The notes beneath the pieces were generated by a model. It searched no databases. It saw only the letters and a program-made list of their open reading frames with translations, and was not told the DNA's origin. A stretch of DNA of 64,000 nt from Amblyomma americanum (Eukaryota; Arthropoda; Arachnida; Ixodida; Ixodidae): the NCBI RefSeq assembly GCF_052857255.1, contig NW_027526692.1, positions 1 to 64,000 on the forward strand, in the 5' to 3' direction. Both the position numbers and the translations under genes were made by a program. Positions 47,071-59,388 of this stretch are shown here, one piece after another (position 1 is the stretch's first letter; the number at the start of each line of letters is the position of its first letter).

Positions 47071-50000
47071 TCGCGCCGTTATAAGAGAAAATGTTTGACG
47101 CGTATCAGAGGAACACTTGTAAAACCGATGTGTTGTGATTTAGCTCATTTCGGTCTAAAACAGCTTGTTTCGCTGTATTAAGCAAGAATACATTCTTTTC
47201 GCGCAGTTATAAGAGAAAAAGTTTTGACGCGTATCAGAGGAACACTTGTAAAACCGATGTGTTGTGATTTAGCTCGTTTCGGTCTAAAACAGCTTGTTTC
47301 GCTGTATTAAGCAAGAATACATGCTTTTCGCGCAGTTATAAGAGAAAAAGTTTTGACGCGTATCAGAGGAACACTTGTAAAACCGATGTGTTCAGATTTA
47401 TCTCGTTTCGGTCTAAAAGAGCTTGTTTCGTTGTATTAAGCACGAATACATGCTTTACGCGCAGTTATAGAAGAAAACGTTTTGACGCGTATCAGAGACA
47501 CTTGTAAAACCGATGTGTTCAGATTTAGCTCGTTTCGGTCTAAAACAACTTGTTTCGTTGTATTAGGCACGAATACATGCTTTACGCGCAGTTATAGAAG
47601 AAAACGTTTTGACGAGTATCACGTGGATACTTGTAAAACCGATGTGTTCAGATTTAGCTCGTTTCGGTCTAAAACAGCTTGTTTCGTTGTATTAAGCAAG
47701 AATACATGCTTTTCGCGCAGTTATAAGAGAAAAAGTTTTGACGAGTATCACGCGGATACTTGTAAAACCGAAGTGTTCAGATTTAGCTCGTTTCGGTCTC
47801 AAAACAACTTGTTTCGTTGTATTAAGCACGAATACATGCTTTTCGCGCAGTTATAAGAGAAAACGTTTTGACGAGTATCACGTGGAACACTTGTAATACC
47901 GGTGTTGTGATTTAGCTCGTTTCGGTCTAAAACAGCTTGTTTCGCTGTATTAAGCAAGAATACATGCTTTTCGCGCAGTTATAAGAGAAAAAGTTTTGAC
48001 GCGTGTCAGAGGGACACTTGTAAAACCGATGTGTTCAGATTTAGCTCGTTTCGGTCTAAAACAGCTTGTTTCGTTGTATTAAGCACGAATACGTGCTTTT
48101 CGCGCAGTTATAAGAGAAAAAGTTTTGACGCGTATTAGACACTTGTAAAACCGATGTGTTGTGATTTAGCTCGTTTCGGTCTAAAACAGCTTGTTTCGTT
48201 GTATTAAGCAAGAATACATGCTTTTCGCGCAGTTATAAGAGAAAAAGTTTTGACGAGTATCACGTGGATACTTGTAAAACCGATGTGTTCAGATTTAGCT
48301 CGTTTCGGTCTTAAACAGCTTGTTTCGTTGTATTAAGCACGAATACATGCTTTTCGCGCAGTTATAAGAGAAAAAGTTTTGACGCGTATTAGACACTTGT
48401 AAAACCGATGTGTTGTGATTTAGCTCGTTTCGGTCTAAAACAGCTTGTTTCGTTGTATTAAGCAAGAATACATGCTTTTCGCGCAGTTATAAGAGAAAAA
48501 GTTTTGACGAGTATCACGTGGATACTTGTAAAACCGATGTGTTCAGATTTAGCTCGTTTCGGTCTTAAACAGCTTGTTTCGTTGTATTAAGCACGAATAC
48601 ATGCTTTTCGCGCAGTTATAAGAGAAAAAGTTTTGACGCGTATCAGAGGAACACTTGTAAAACCGATGTGTTGTGATTTAGCTCGTTTCGGTCTAAAACC
48701 GCTTGTTTCGCTGTATTAAGCAAGAATACATGCTTTTCGCGCAGTTATAAGAGAAAAAGTTTTAAAGGCATGTCACAAGGACACTTGTAAAACCGATGTG
48801 TTCAGATTTACCTCGTTTCGGTCTAAAACAGCTTGTTTCGTTGGACTAAGCAAGAATACGTGCTTTTCGCGCAGTTATAAGAGAAAAAGTTTTGACGAGT
48901 ATCACGTGGAACACTTGTAATACCGATGTGTTGTGATTTAGCTCGTTTCGGTCTAAAACAGCTTGATTCGCTGTATTAAGCAAGAATACATGCTTTTCGC
49001 GCAGTTATAAAAGAAAAAGTTTTGACGCGTATCAGAGGAACACTTGTAAAACCGATGTGTTGTGATTTAGCCCATTTCGGTCTAAAACAGCTTGTTTCGC
49101 TGTATTAAGCAAGAATACATGCTTTTCGCGCAGTTATAAGAGAAAAAGTTTTGACGAGTATCACGTGGATACTTGTAAAACCGATGTGTTCAGATTTAGC
49201 TCGTTTCGGTCAAAAACAGCTTGTTTCTTTGTATTAAGCACGAATACATGCTTTTCGCGCAGTTAAAAGAGAAAAAGTTTTGACGAGTATCACGTGGAAC
49301 ACTTGTAATACCGATGTGTTGTGATTTAGCTCGTTTCGGTCTAAAACAGCTTGTTTCGCTGTATTAAGCAAGAATACATGCTTTTCGCGCCGTTATAAGA
49401 GAAAATGTTTGACGCGTATCAGAGGAAATCTTGTAAAACCGATGTGTTGTGATTTAGCTCGTTTCGGTCTAAAACAGCTTGTTTCGTTAGACTAAGCAAG
49501 AATACATGCTTTTCGCGCAGTTATAAGAGAAAAAAGATTTGACGCGTATCAGAGGAACACTTGTAAAACCGATGTGTTGTGATTTAGCTCATTTCGGTCT
49601 AAAACAGCTTGTTTCGCTGTATTAAGCAAGAATACATGCTTTTCGCGCAGTTATAAGAGAAAAAGTTTTGACGCGTGTCAGAGGGACACTTGTAAAACCG
49701 ATGTGTTCAGATTTAACTCGTTTCGGTCTAAAACAGCTTGTTTCGTTGTATTAAGCACGAATACGTGCTTTTCGCGCAGTTATAAGAGAAAAAGTTTAGA
49801 CGCGTATCAGAGGAACATTTGTAAAACCGATGTTTTGTGATTTAGCTCGTTTCGGTCTAAAACAACTTGTTTCGTTGTATTAGGCACGAATACATGCTTT
49901 ACGCGCAGTTATAGAAGAAAAAGTTTTGACGAGTATCACGTGGATACTTGTAAAACCGATGTGTTCAGATTTAGCTCGTTTCGGTCTAAAACAGCTTGTT

Positions 50001-50915
50001 TCGTTGTATTAAGCAAGAATACATGCTTTTCGCGCAGTTATAAGAGAAAAAGTTTTGACGAGTATCACGCGGATACTTGTAAAACCGAAGTGTTCAGATT
50101 TAGCTCGTTTCGGTCTCAAAACAACTTGTTTCGTTGTATTAAGCACGAATACATGCTTTTCGCGCAGTTAAAAGAGAAAAAGTTTTGACGAGTATCACGT
50201 GGAACACTTGTAATACCGATGTGTTGTGATTTAGCTCGTTTCGGTCTAAAACAGCTTGTTTCGCTGTATTAAGCAAGAATACATGCTTTTCGCGCCGTTA
50301 TAAGAGAAAATGTTTGACGCGTATCAGAGGAAATCTTGTAAAACCGATGTGTTGTGATTTAGCTCGTTTCGGTCTAAAACAGCTTGTTTCGTTAGACTAA
50401 GCAAGAATACATGCTTTTCGCGCAGTTATAAGAGAAAAAAGATTTGACGCGTATCAGAGGAACACTTGTAAAACCGATGTGTTGTGATTTAGCTCATTTC
50501 GGTCTAAAACAGCTTGTTTCGCTGTATTAAGCAAGAATACATGCTTTTCGCGCAGTTATAAGAGAAAAAGTTTTGACGCGTGTCAGAGGGACACTTGTAA
50601 AACCGATGTGTTCAGATTTAACTCGTTTCGGTCTAAAACAGCTTGTTTCGTTGTATTAAGCACGAATACGTGCTTTTCGCGCAGTTATAAGAGAAAAAGT
50701 TTAGACGCGTATCAGAGGAACATTTGTAAAACCGATGTTTTGTGATTTAGCTCGTTTCGGTCTAAAACAACTTGTTTCGTTGTATTAGGCACGAATACAT
50801 GCTTTACGCGCAGTTATAGAAGAAAAAGTTTTGACGAGTATCACGTGGATACTTGTAAAACCGATGTGTTCAGATTTAGCTCGTTTCGGTCTAAAACAGC
50901 TTGTTTCGTTGTATT
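46793..50915 (+). repeat. 4,123-bp right-domain HOR, copy 1
   Basis: This is a 32-monomer unit. Markers that recur exactly 4,123 bp on include TTGATTCG (46910 and 51033), the two TATTAGACAC units (48136 and 52259, 48390 and 52513), K class (48761 and 52884) and CGCGCCGTTATAAG (49391 and 53514). It also carries ACCGGTGTTGTG, a CACGCGGATAC unit with CCGAAGTG, and GAGGAAATCTTG. The truncated monomer is absent. A 905-bp repeat is nested near its end. Confidence 0.88.
49235..50030 (+). repeat. Nested 905-bp repeat, copy 1
   Basis: CGCGCCGTTATAAG with AAAATGTTTGACG and GAGGAAATCTTG occurs at 49391 and again at 50296, a 905-bp spacing or seven monomers. The repeated segment contains the core cassette (TTAGAC, CTCATTTCGG, V class, TACGTGC with TTTAGACGCG, GATGTTTTGTG) followed by an AAACAACTTG unit. 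The same nested pair recurs at 53514 and 54419, and at 59568 and 60473. Confidence 0.84.
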
Positions 50916-50930
50916 AAGCAAGAATACGTG
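50140..50930 (+). repeat. Nested 905-bp repeat, copy 2
   Basis: This is the second copy of the nested segment, ending where copy 1 has TACATGC and this copy has TACGTGC. Between the two copies lies a CACGCGGATAC unit with CCGAAGTG and GGTCTCAAAACAAC. The nesting predates the 4,123-bp duplication, because every larger copy that spans it has it. Confidence 0.84.
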
Positions 50931-53900
50931 CTTTTCGCGCAGTTATAAGAGAAAAAGTTTTGACGAGTATCACGTGGAACACTTGTAATACCGATGTGTT
51001 GTGATTTAGCTCGTTTCGGTCTAAAACAGCTTGATTCGCTGTATTAAGCAAGAATACATGCTTTTCGCGCAGTTATAAAAGAAAAAGTTTTGACGCGTAT
51101 CAGAGGAACACTTGTAAAACCGATGTGTTGTGATTTAGCCCATTTCGGTCTAAAACAGCTTGTTTCGCTGTATTAAGCAAGAATACATGCTTTTCGCGCC
51201 GTTATAAGAGAAAATGTTTGACGCGTATCAGAGGAACACTTGTAAAACCGATGTGTTGTGATTTAGCTCATTTCGGTCTAAAACAGCTTGTTTCGCTGTA
51301 TTAAGCAAGAATACATTCTTTTCGCGCAGTTATAAGAGAAAAAGTTTTGACGCGTATCAGAGGAACACTTGTAAAACCGATGTGTTGTGATTTAGCTCGT
51401 TTCGGTCTAAAACAGCTTGTTTCGCTGTATTAAGCAAGAATACATGCTTTTCGCGCAGTTATAAGAGAAAAAGTTTTGACGCGTATCAGAGGAACACTTG
51501 TAAAACCGATGTGTTCAGATTTATCTCGTTTCGGTCTAAAAGAGCTTGTTTCGTTGTATTAAGCACGAATACATGCTTTACGCGCAGTTATAGAAGAAAA
51601 CGTTTTGACGCGTATCAGAGACACTTGTAAAACCGATGTGTTCAGATTTAGCTCGTTTCGGTCTAAAACAACTTGTTTCGTTGTATTAGGCACGAATACA
51701 TGCTTTACGCGCAGTTATAGAAGAAAACGTTTTGACGAGTATCACGTGGATACTTGTAAAACCGATGTGTTCAGATTTAGCTCGTTTCGGTCTAAAACAG
51801 CTTGTTTCGTTGTATTAAGCAAGAATACATGCTTTTCGCGCAGTTATAAGAGAAAAAGTTTTGACGAGTATCACGCGGATACTTGTAAAACCGAAGTGTT
51901 CAGATTTAGCTCGTTTCGGTCTCAAAACAACTTGTTTCGTTGTATTAAGCACGAATACATGCTTTTCGCGCAGTTATAAGAGAAAACGTTTTGACGAGTA
52001 TCACGTGGAACACTTGTAATACCGGTGTTGTGATTTAGCTCGTTTCGGTCTAAAACAGCTTGTTTCGCTGTATTAAGCAAGAATACATGCTTTTCGCGCA
52101 GTTATAAGAGAAAAAGTTTTGACGCGTGTCAGAGGGACACTTGTAAAACCGATGTGTTCAGATTTAGCTCGTTTCGGTCTAAAACAGCTTGTTTCGTTGT
52201 ATTAAGCACGAATACGTGCTTTTCGCGCAGTTATAAGAGAAAAAGTTTTGACGCGTATTAGACACTTGTAAAACCGATGTGTTGTGATTTAGCTCGTTTC
52301 GGTCTAAAACAGCTTGTTTCGTTGTATTAAGCAAGAATACATGCTTTTCGCGCAGTTATAAGAGAAAAAGTTTTGACGAGTATCACGTGGATACTTGTAA
52401 AACCGATGTGTTCAGATTTAGCTCGTTTCGGTCTTAAACAGCTTGTTTCGTTGTATTAAGCACGAATACATGCTTTTCGCGCAGTTATAAGAGAAAAAGT
52501 TTTGACGCGTATTAGACACTTGTAAAACCGATGTGTTGTGATTTAGCTCGTTTCGGTCTAAAACAGCTTGTTTCGTTGTATTAAGCAAGAATACATGCTT
52601 TTCGCGCAGTTATAAGAGAAAAAGTTTTGACGAGTATCACGTGGATACTTGTAAAACCGATGTGTTCAGATTTAGCTCGTTTCGGTCTTAAACAGCTTGT
52701 TTCGTTGTATTAAGCACGAATACATGCTTTTCGCGCAGTTATAAGAGAAAAAGTTTTGACGCGTATCAGAGGAACACTTGTAAAACCGATGTGTTGTGAT
52801 TTAGCTCGTTTCGGTCTAAAACCGCTTGTTTCGCTGTATTAAGCAAGAATACATGCTTTTCGCGCAGTTATAAGAGAAAAAGTTTTAAAGGCATGTCACA
52901 AGGACACTTGTAAAACCGATGTGTTCAGATTTACCTCGTTTCGGTCTAAAACAGCTTGTTTCGTTGGACTAAGCAAGAATACGTGCTTTTCGCGCAGTTA
53001 TAAGAGAAAAAGTTTTGACGAGTATCACGTGGAACACTTGTAATACCGATGTGTTGTGATTTAGCTCGTTTCGGTCTAAAACAGCTTGATTCGCTGTATT
53101 AAGCAAGAATACATGCTTTTCGCGCAGTTATAAAAGAAAAAGTTTTGACGCGTATCAGAGGAACACTTGTAAAACCGATGTGTTGTGATTTAGCCCATTT
53201 CGGTCTAAAACAGCTTGTTTCGCTGTATTAAGCAAGAATACATGCTTTTCGCGCAGTTATAAGAGAAAAAGTTTTGACGAGTATCACGTGGATACTTGTA
53301 AAACCGATGTGTTCAGATTTAGCTCGTTTCGGTCAAAAACAGCTTGTTTCTTTGTATTAAGCACGAATACATGCTTTTCGCGCAGTTAAAAGAGAAAAAG
53401 TTTTGACGAGTATCACGTGGAACACTTGTAATACCGATGTGTTGTGATTTAGCTCGTTTCGGTCTAAAACAGCTTGTTTCGCTGTATTAAGCAAGAATAC
53501 ATGCTTTTCGCGCCGTTATAAGAGAAAATGTTTGACGCGTATCAGAGGAAATCTTGTAAAACCGATGTGTTGTGATTTAGCTCGTTTCGGTCTAAAACAG
53601 CTTGTTTCGTTAGACTAAGCAAGAATACATGCTTTTCGCGCAGTTATAAGAGAAAAAAGATTTGACGCGTATCAGAGGAACACTTGTAAAACCGATGTGT
53701 TGTGATTTAGCTCATTTCGGTCTAAAACAGCTTGTTTCGCTGTATTAAGCAAGAATACATGCTTTTCGCGCAGTTATAAGAGAAAAAGTTTTGACGCGTG
53801 TCAGAGGGACACTTGTAAAACCGATGTGTTCAGATTTAACTCGTTTCGGTCTAAAACAGCTTGTTTCGTTGTATTAAGCACGAATACGTGCTTTTCGCGC

Positions 53901-55040
53901 AGTTATAAGAGAAAAAGTTTAGACGCGTATCAGAGGAACATTTGTAAAACCGATGTTTTGTGATTTAGCTCGTTTCGGTCTAAAACAACTTGTTTCGTTG
54001 TATTAGGCACGAATACATGCTTTACGCGCAGTTATAGAAGAAAAAGTTTTGACGAGTATCACGTGGATACTTGTAAAACCGATGTGTTCAGATTTAGCTC
54101 GTTTCGGTCTAAAACAGCTTGTTTCGTTGTATTAAGCAAGAATACATGCTTTTCGCGCAGTTATAAGAGAAAAAGTTTTGACGAGTATCACGCGGATACT
54201 TGTAAAACCGAAGTGTTCAGATTTAGCTCGTTTCGGTCTCAAAACAACTTGTTTCGTTGTATTAAGCACGAATACATGCTTTTCGCGCAGTTAAAAGAGA
54301 AAAAGTTTTGACGAGTATCACGTGGAACACTTGTAATACCGATGTGTTGTGATTTAGCTCGTTTCGGTCTAAAACAGCTTGTTTCGCTGTATTAAGCAAG
54401 AATACATGCTTTTCGCGCCGTTATAAGAGAAAATGTTTGACGCGTATCAGAGGAAATCTTGTAAAACCGATGTGTTGTGATTTAGCTCGTTTCGGTCTAA
54501 AACAGCTTGTTTCGTTAGACTAAGCAAGAATACATGCTTTTCGCGCAGTTATAAGAGAAAAAAGATTTGACGCGTATCAGAGGAACACTTGTAAAACCGA
54601 TGTGTTGTGATTTAGCTCATTTCGGTCTAAAACAGCTTGTTTCGCTGTATTAAGCAAGAATACATGCTTTTCGCGCAGTTATAAGAGAAAAAGTTTTGAC
54701 GCGTGTCAGAGGGACACTTGTAAAACCGATGTGTTCAGATTTAACTCGTTTCGGTCTAAAACAGCTTGTTTCGTTGTATTAAGCACGAATACGTGCTTTT
54801 CGCGCAGTTATAAGAGAAAAAGTTTAGACGCGTATCAGAGGAACATTTGTAAAACCGATGTTTTGTGATTTAGCTCGTTTCGGTCTAAAACAACTTGTTT
54901 CGTTGTATTAGGCACGAATACATGCTTTACGCGCAGTTATAGAAGAAAAAGTTTTGACGAGTATCACGTGGATACTTGTAAAACCGATGTGTTCAGATTT
55001 AGCTCGTTTCGGTCTAAAACAGCTTGTTTCGTTGTATTAA
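50916..55040 (+). repeat. 4,123-bp right-domain HOR, copy 2
   Basis: This copy is directly adjacent to copy 1 and identical or nearly so wherever I compared. The join is in a unit reading AAGCAAGAATACGTGC. At the corresponding point near 55050 the sequence instead reads TACATGC and passes into another register, giving the right edge. The same body is found again at 61.09-64.0 kb. Confidence 0.88.
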
Positions 55041-55738
55041 GCAAGAATACATGCTTTTCGCGCAGTTATAAGAGAAAAAGTTTTGACGAGTATCACGCGG
55101 ATACTTGTAAAACCGAAGTGTTCAGATTTAGCTCGTTTCGGTCTCAAAACAACTTGTTTCGTTGTATTAAGCACGAATACATGCTTTTCGCGCAGTTATA
55201 AGAGAAAACGTTTTGACGAGTATCACGTGGAACACTTGTAATACCGGTGTTGTGATTTAGCTCATTTCGGTATAAAACAGCTTGTTTCGCTGTATTAAGC
55301 AAGAATACATGCTTTTCGCGCAGTTATAAGAGAAAAAGTTTTGACGCGTGTCAGAGGGACACTTGTAAAACCGATGTGTTCAGATTTAGCTCGTTTCGGT
55401 CTAAAACAGCTTGTTTCGTTGTATTAAGCACGAATACGTGCTTTTCGCGCAGTTATAAGAGAAAAAGTTTTGACGCGTATTAGACACTTGTAAAACCGAT
55501 GTGTTGTGATTTAGCTCGTTTCGGTCTAAAACAGCTTGTTTCGTTGTATTAAGCAAGAATACATGCTTTTCGCGCAGTTATAAGAGAAAAAGTTTTGACG
55601 AGTATCACGTGGATACTTGTAAAACCGATGTGTTCAGATTTAGCTCGTTTCGGTCTTAAACAGCTTGTTTCGTTGTATTAAGCACGAATACATGCTTTTC
55701 GCGCAGTTATAAGAGAAAAAGTTTTGACGCGTATCAGA
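54870..55738 (+). repeat. Copy of 51.65-52.52 kb (offset 3,222 bp)
   Basis: The CACGCGG unit (55091 and 51869), ATACCGGTGTTG (55241 and 52019) and TAGACAC (55481 and 52259) match at 3,222 bp. It carries private changes CTCATTTCGGTATAAAAC near 55261. Its left part overlaps the end of the 4,123-bp copy, so the exact switch point within about 170 bp cannot be fixed. Confidence 0.75.
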
Positions 55739-56995
55739 GGAACACTTGTAAAACCGATGTGTTGTGATTTAGCTCGTTTCGGTCTAAAACAGCTTGTTTC
55801 GCTGTATTAAGCAAGAATACATGCTTTTCGCGCAGCTATAAGAGAAAAAGTTTTGACGCGTATCAGAGGAACACTTGTAAAACCGATGTGTTGTGATTTA
55901 GCTCGTTTCGGTCTAAAACCGCTTGTTTCGCTGTATTAAGCAAGAATACATGCTTTTCGCGCAGTTATAAGAGAAAAAGTTTTAAAGGCATGTCACAAGG
56001 ACACTTGTAAAACCGATGTGTTCAGATTTACCTCGTTTCGGTCTAAAACAGCTTGTTTCGTTGGACTAAGCAAGAATACGTGCTTTTCGCACAGTTATAA
56101 GAGAAAAAGTTTTGACGAGTATCACGTGGAACACTTGTAATACCGATGTGTTGTGATTTAGCTCGTTTCGGTCTAAAACAGCTTGATTCGCTGTATTAAG
56201 CAAGAATACATGCTTTTCGCGCAGTTATAAAAGAAAAAGTTTTGACGCGTATCAGAGGAACTCTTGTAAAACCGATGTGTTGTGATTTAGCCCATTTCGG
56301 TCTAAAACAGCTTGTTTCGCTGTATTAAGCAAGAATACATGCTTTTCGCCCAGTTATAAGAGAAAAAGTTTTGAGTATCACGTGGATACTTGTAAAACCG
56401 ATGTGCTCAGATTTAGCTCGTTTCGGTCAAAAACAGCTTGTTTCTTTGTATTAAGCACGAATACATGCTTTTCGCGCAGTTAAAAGAGAAAAAGTTTTGA
56501 CGAGTATCACGTGGAACACTTGTAATACCGATGTGTTGTGATTTAGCTCGTTTCGGTCTAAAACAGCTTGTTTCGCTGTATTAAGCAAGAATACATGCTT
56601 TTCGCGCCGTTATAAGAGAAAATGTTTGACGCGTATCAGAGGAACACTTGTAAAACCGATGTGTTGTGATTTAGCTCATTTCGGTCTAAAACAGCTTGTT
56701 TCGCTGTATTAAGCAAGAATACATGCTTTTCGCGCAGTTATAAGAGAAAAAAGTTTTGACGCGTATCAGAGGAACACTTGTAAAACCGATGTGTTGTGAT
56801 TTAGCTCGTTTCGGTCTAAAACAGCTTGTTTCGCTGTATTAAGCAAGTATACATGCTTTTCGCGCAGTTATAAGAGAAAAAGTTTTGACGCGTGTCAGAG
56901 GGACACTTGTAAAACCGATGTGTTCAGATTTAGCTCGTTTCGGTCTAAAACAGCTTGTTTCGTTGTATTAAGCACGAATACGTGCTTTTCGCGCA
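55738..56995 (+). repeat. Patchwork block related to 46.4-47.1 kb
   Basis: The first part (CGCAGCTATAAG near 55832, K class 55981, GTTGGACTAAGC, TTGATTCGCTG) matches 46.46-47.04 kb at an offset of 9,275 bp. It continues with a CGCCCAGTTATAAG unit with a 3-bp deletion (TTTTGAGTATCACG), a GGTCAAAAACAG unit, a CGCGCCGTT unit and V-class material. It has several private single-base changes (CGCACAG near 56089, AACTCTTG near 56258, GTGCTCAG near 56403). Confidence 0.68.
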
Positions 56996-57717
56996 GTTAT
57001 AAGAGAAAAAGTTTTGACGCGTATCAGAGACACTTGTAAAACCGATGTGTTGTGATTTAGCTCGTTTCGGTCTAAAACAGCTTGTTTCATTGTATTAAGC
57101 AAGAATACATGCTTTTCGCGCAGTTATAAGAGAAAAAGTTTTGACGAGTATCACGTGGATACTTGTAAAACCGATGTGTTCAGATTTAGCTCGTTTCGGT
57201 CTTAAACAGCTTGTTTCGTTGTATTAAGCAAGAATACATGCTTTTCGCGCAGTTATAAGAGAAAAAGTTTTGACGAGTATCACGCGGATACTTGTAAAAC
57301 CGAAGTGTTCAGATTTAGCTCGTTTCGGTCTCAAAACAACTTGTTTCGTTGTATTAAGCACGAATACATGCTTTTCGCGCAGTTATAAGAGAAAACGTTT
57401 TGACGAGTATCACGTGGAACACTTGTAATACCGGTGTTGTGATTTAGCTCGTTTCGGTCTAAAACAGCTTGTTTCGCTGTATTAAGCAAGAATACATGCT
57501 TTTCGCGCAGTTATAAGAGAAAAAGTTTTGACGCGTATCAGAGGAACACTTGTAAAACCGATGTGTTGTGATTTAGCTCGTTTCGGTCTAAAACAGCTTG
57601 TTTCGTAGTATTAAGCAAGAATACATGCTTTTCGCGCAGTTATAACAGAAAAAGTTTTGACGCGTATTAGAGGAACACTTGTAAAACCTTTGTGTTGTGA
57701 TTTAGCTCGTTTCGGTC
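56995..57717 (+). repeat. 1,671-bp-spaced repeat, copy 1
   Basis: A GCGTATCAGAGACACTTG unit is followed by a TTTCATTGTATT unit (57085), an H unit, a CACGCGG unit, the ACCGGTGTTG unit and a TTTCGTAGTATT unit with TTATAACAG. TTTCAT recurs at 58756 and TTTCGTAG at 59272, both 1,671 bp on. Confidence 0.8.
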
Positions 57718-58360
57718 TAAAACAGCTTGTTTCGCTGTATTAAGCAAGAATACATGCTTTTCGCCCAGTTATAAGAGAAAAAGTTTTGAGTATCACGTGG
57801 ATACTTGTAAAACCGATGTGTTCAGATTTAGCTCGTTTCGGTCAAAAACAGCTTGTTTCTTTGTATTAAGCACGAATACATGCTTTTCGCGCAGTTAAAA
57901 GAGAAAAAGTTTTGACGAGTATCACGTGGAACACTTGTAATACCGATGTGTTGTGATTTAGCTCGTTTCGGTCTAAAACAGCTTGTTTCGTAGTATTAAG
58001 CAAGAATACATGCTTTTCGCGCAGTTATAACAGAAAAAGTTTTGACGCGTATTAGAGGAACACTTGTAAAACCTTTGTGTTGTGATTTAGCTCGTTTCGG
58101 TCTAAAACAGCTTGTTTCGCTGTATTAAGCAAGAATACATGCTTTTCGCCCAGTTATAAGAGAAAAAGTTTTGAGTATCACGTGGATACTTGTAAAACCG
58201 ATGTGTTCAGATTTAGCTCGTTTCGGTCAAAAACAGCTTGTTTCTTTGTATTAAGCACGAATACATGCTTTTCGCGCAGTTAAAAGAGAAAAAGTTTTGA
58301 CGAGTATCACGTGGAACACTTGTAAAACCGATGTGTTGTGATTTAGCCCATTTCGGTCTA
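57590..58360 (+). repeat. 385-bp three-monomer tandem pair
   Basis: Three units run in order: TTTCGTAGTATT with TTATAACAG, a CGCCCAG unit with TTTTGAGTATCACG, and a GGTCAAAAACAG unit with TTAAAAGAG. They occur twice in tandem (TTTCGTAG at 57601 and 57986, CGCCCAG at 57762 and 58147). Just after the pair, near 58311-58330, is another hybrid of A-class CACGTGGAACAC with TAAAACC. Confidence 0.83.
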
Positions 58361-58666
58361 AAACAGCTTGTTTCGCTGTATTAAGCAAGAATACATGCTT
58401 TTCGCGCAGTTATAAGAGAAAAAGTTTTGACGAGTATCACGTGGATACGTGTAAAACCGATGTGTTCAGATTTAGCTCGTTTCGGTCTAAAACAGCTTGT
58501 TTCGTTGTATTAAGCAAGAATACATGCTTTTCGCGCAGTTATAAGAGAAAAAGTTTTGACGCGTATTAGAGAGACACTTGTAAAACCGATGTGTTGTGAT
58601 TTGGCTCGTTTCGGTCTAAAACAGCTTGTTTCGTTGTATTAAGCAAGAATACATGCTTTTCGCGCA
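58360..58666 (+). repeat. Short stretch related to 43.1-43.3 kb
   Basis: An H unit with GGATACGTGTAAAACC and a T unit with TTTGGCTCGTTTCGG follow the hybrid with GCCCATTTCGG. The same order is seen near 43.08-43.35 kb and 44.63-44.88 kb. This stretch separates the 385-bp pair from the second 1,671-bp-spaced copy. Confidence 0.65.
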
Positions 58667-59388
58667 GTTATAAGAGAAAAAGTTTTGACGCGTATCAGAG
58701 ACACTTGTAAAACCGATGTGTTGTGATTTAGCTCGTTTCGGTCTAAAACAGCTTGTTTCATTGTATTAAGCAAGAATACATGCTTTTCGCGCAGTTATAA
58801 GAGAAAAAGTTTTGACGAGTATCACGTGGATACTTGTAAAACCGATGTGTTCAGATTTAGCTCGTTTCGGTCTTAAACAGCTTGTTTCGTTGTATTAAGC
58901 AAGAATACATGCTTTTCGCGCAGTTATAAGAGAAAAAGTTTTGACGAGTATCACGCGGATACTTGTAAAACCGAAGTGTTCAGATTTAGCTCGTTTCGGT
59001 CTCAAAACAACTTGTTTCGTTGTATTAAGCACGAATACATGCTTTTCGCGCAGTTATAAGAGAAAACGTTTTGACGAGTATCACGTGGAACACTTGTAAT
59101 ACCGGTGTTGTGATTTAGCTCGTTTCGGTCTAAAACAGCTTGTTTCGCTGTATTAAGCAAGAATACATGCTTTTCGCGCAGTTATAAGAGAAAAAGTTTT
59201 GACGCGTATCAGAGGAACACTTGTAAAACCGATGTGTTGTGATTTAGCTCGTTTCGGTCTAAAACAGCTTGTTTCGTAGTATTAAGCAAGAATACATGCT
59301 TTTCGCGCAGTTATAACAGAAAAAGTTTTGACGCGTATTAGAGGAACACTTGTAAAACCTTTGTGTTGTGATTTAGCTCGTTTCGGTC
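58666..59388 (+). repeat. 1,671-bp-spaced repeat, copy 2
   Basis: This repeats 56.995-57.717 kb with no difference at the markers checked. It ends inside the shared GCTCGTTTCGGTC stretch, after which the sequence reads AAAAACAG rather than TAAAACAG and enters the final copied block. Confidence 0.8.
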
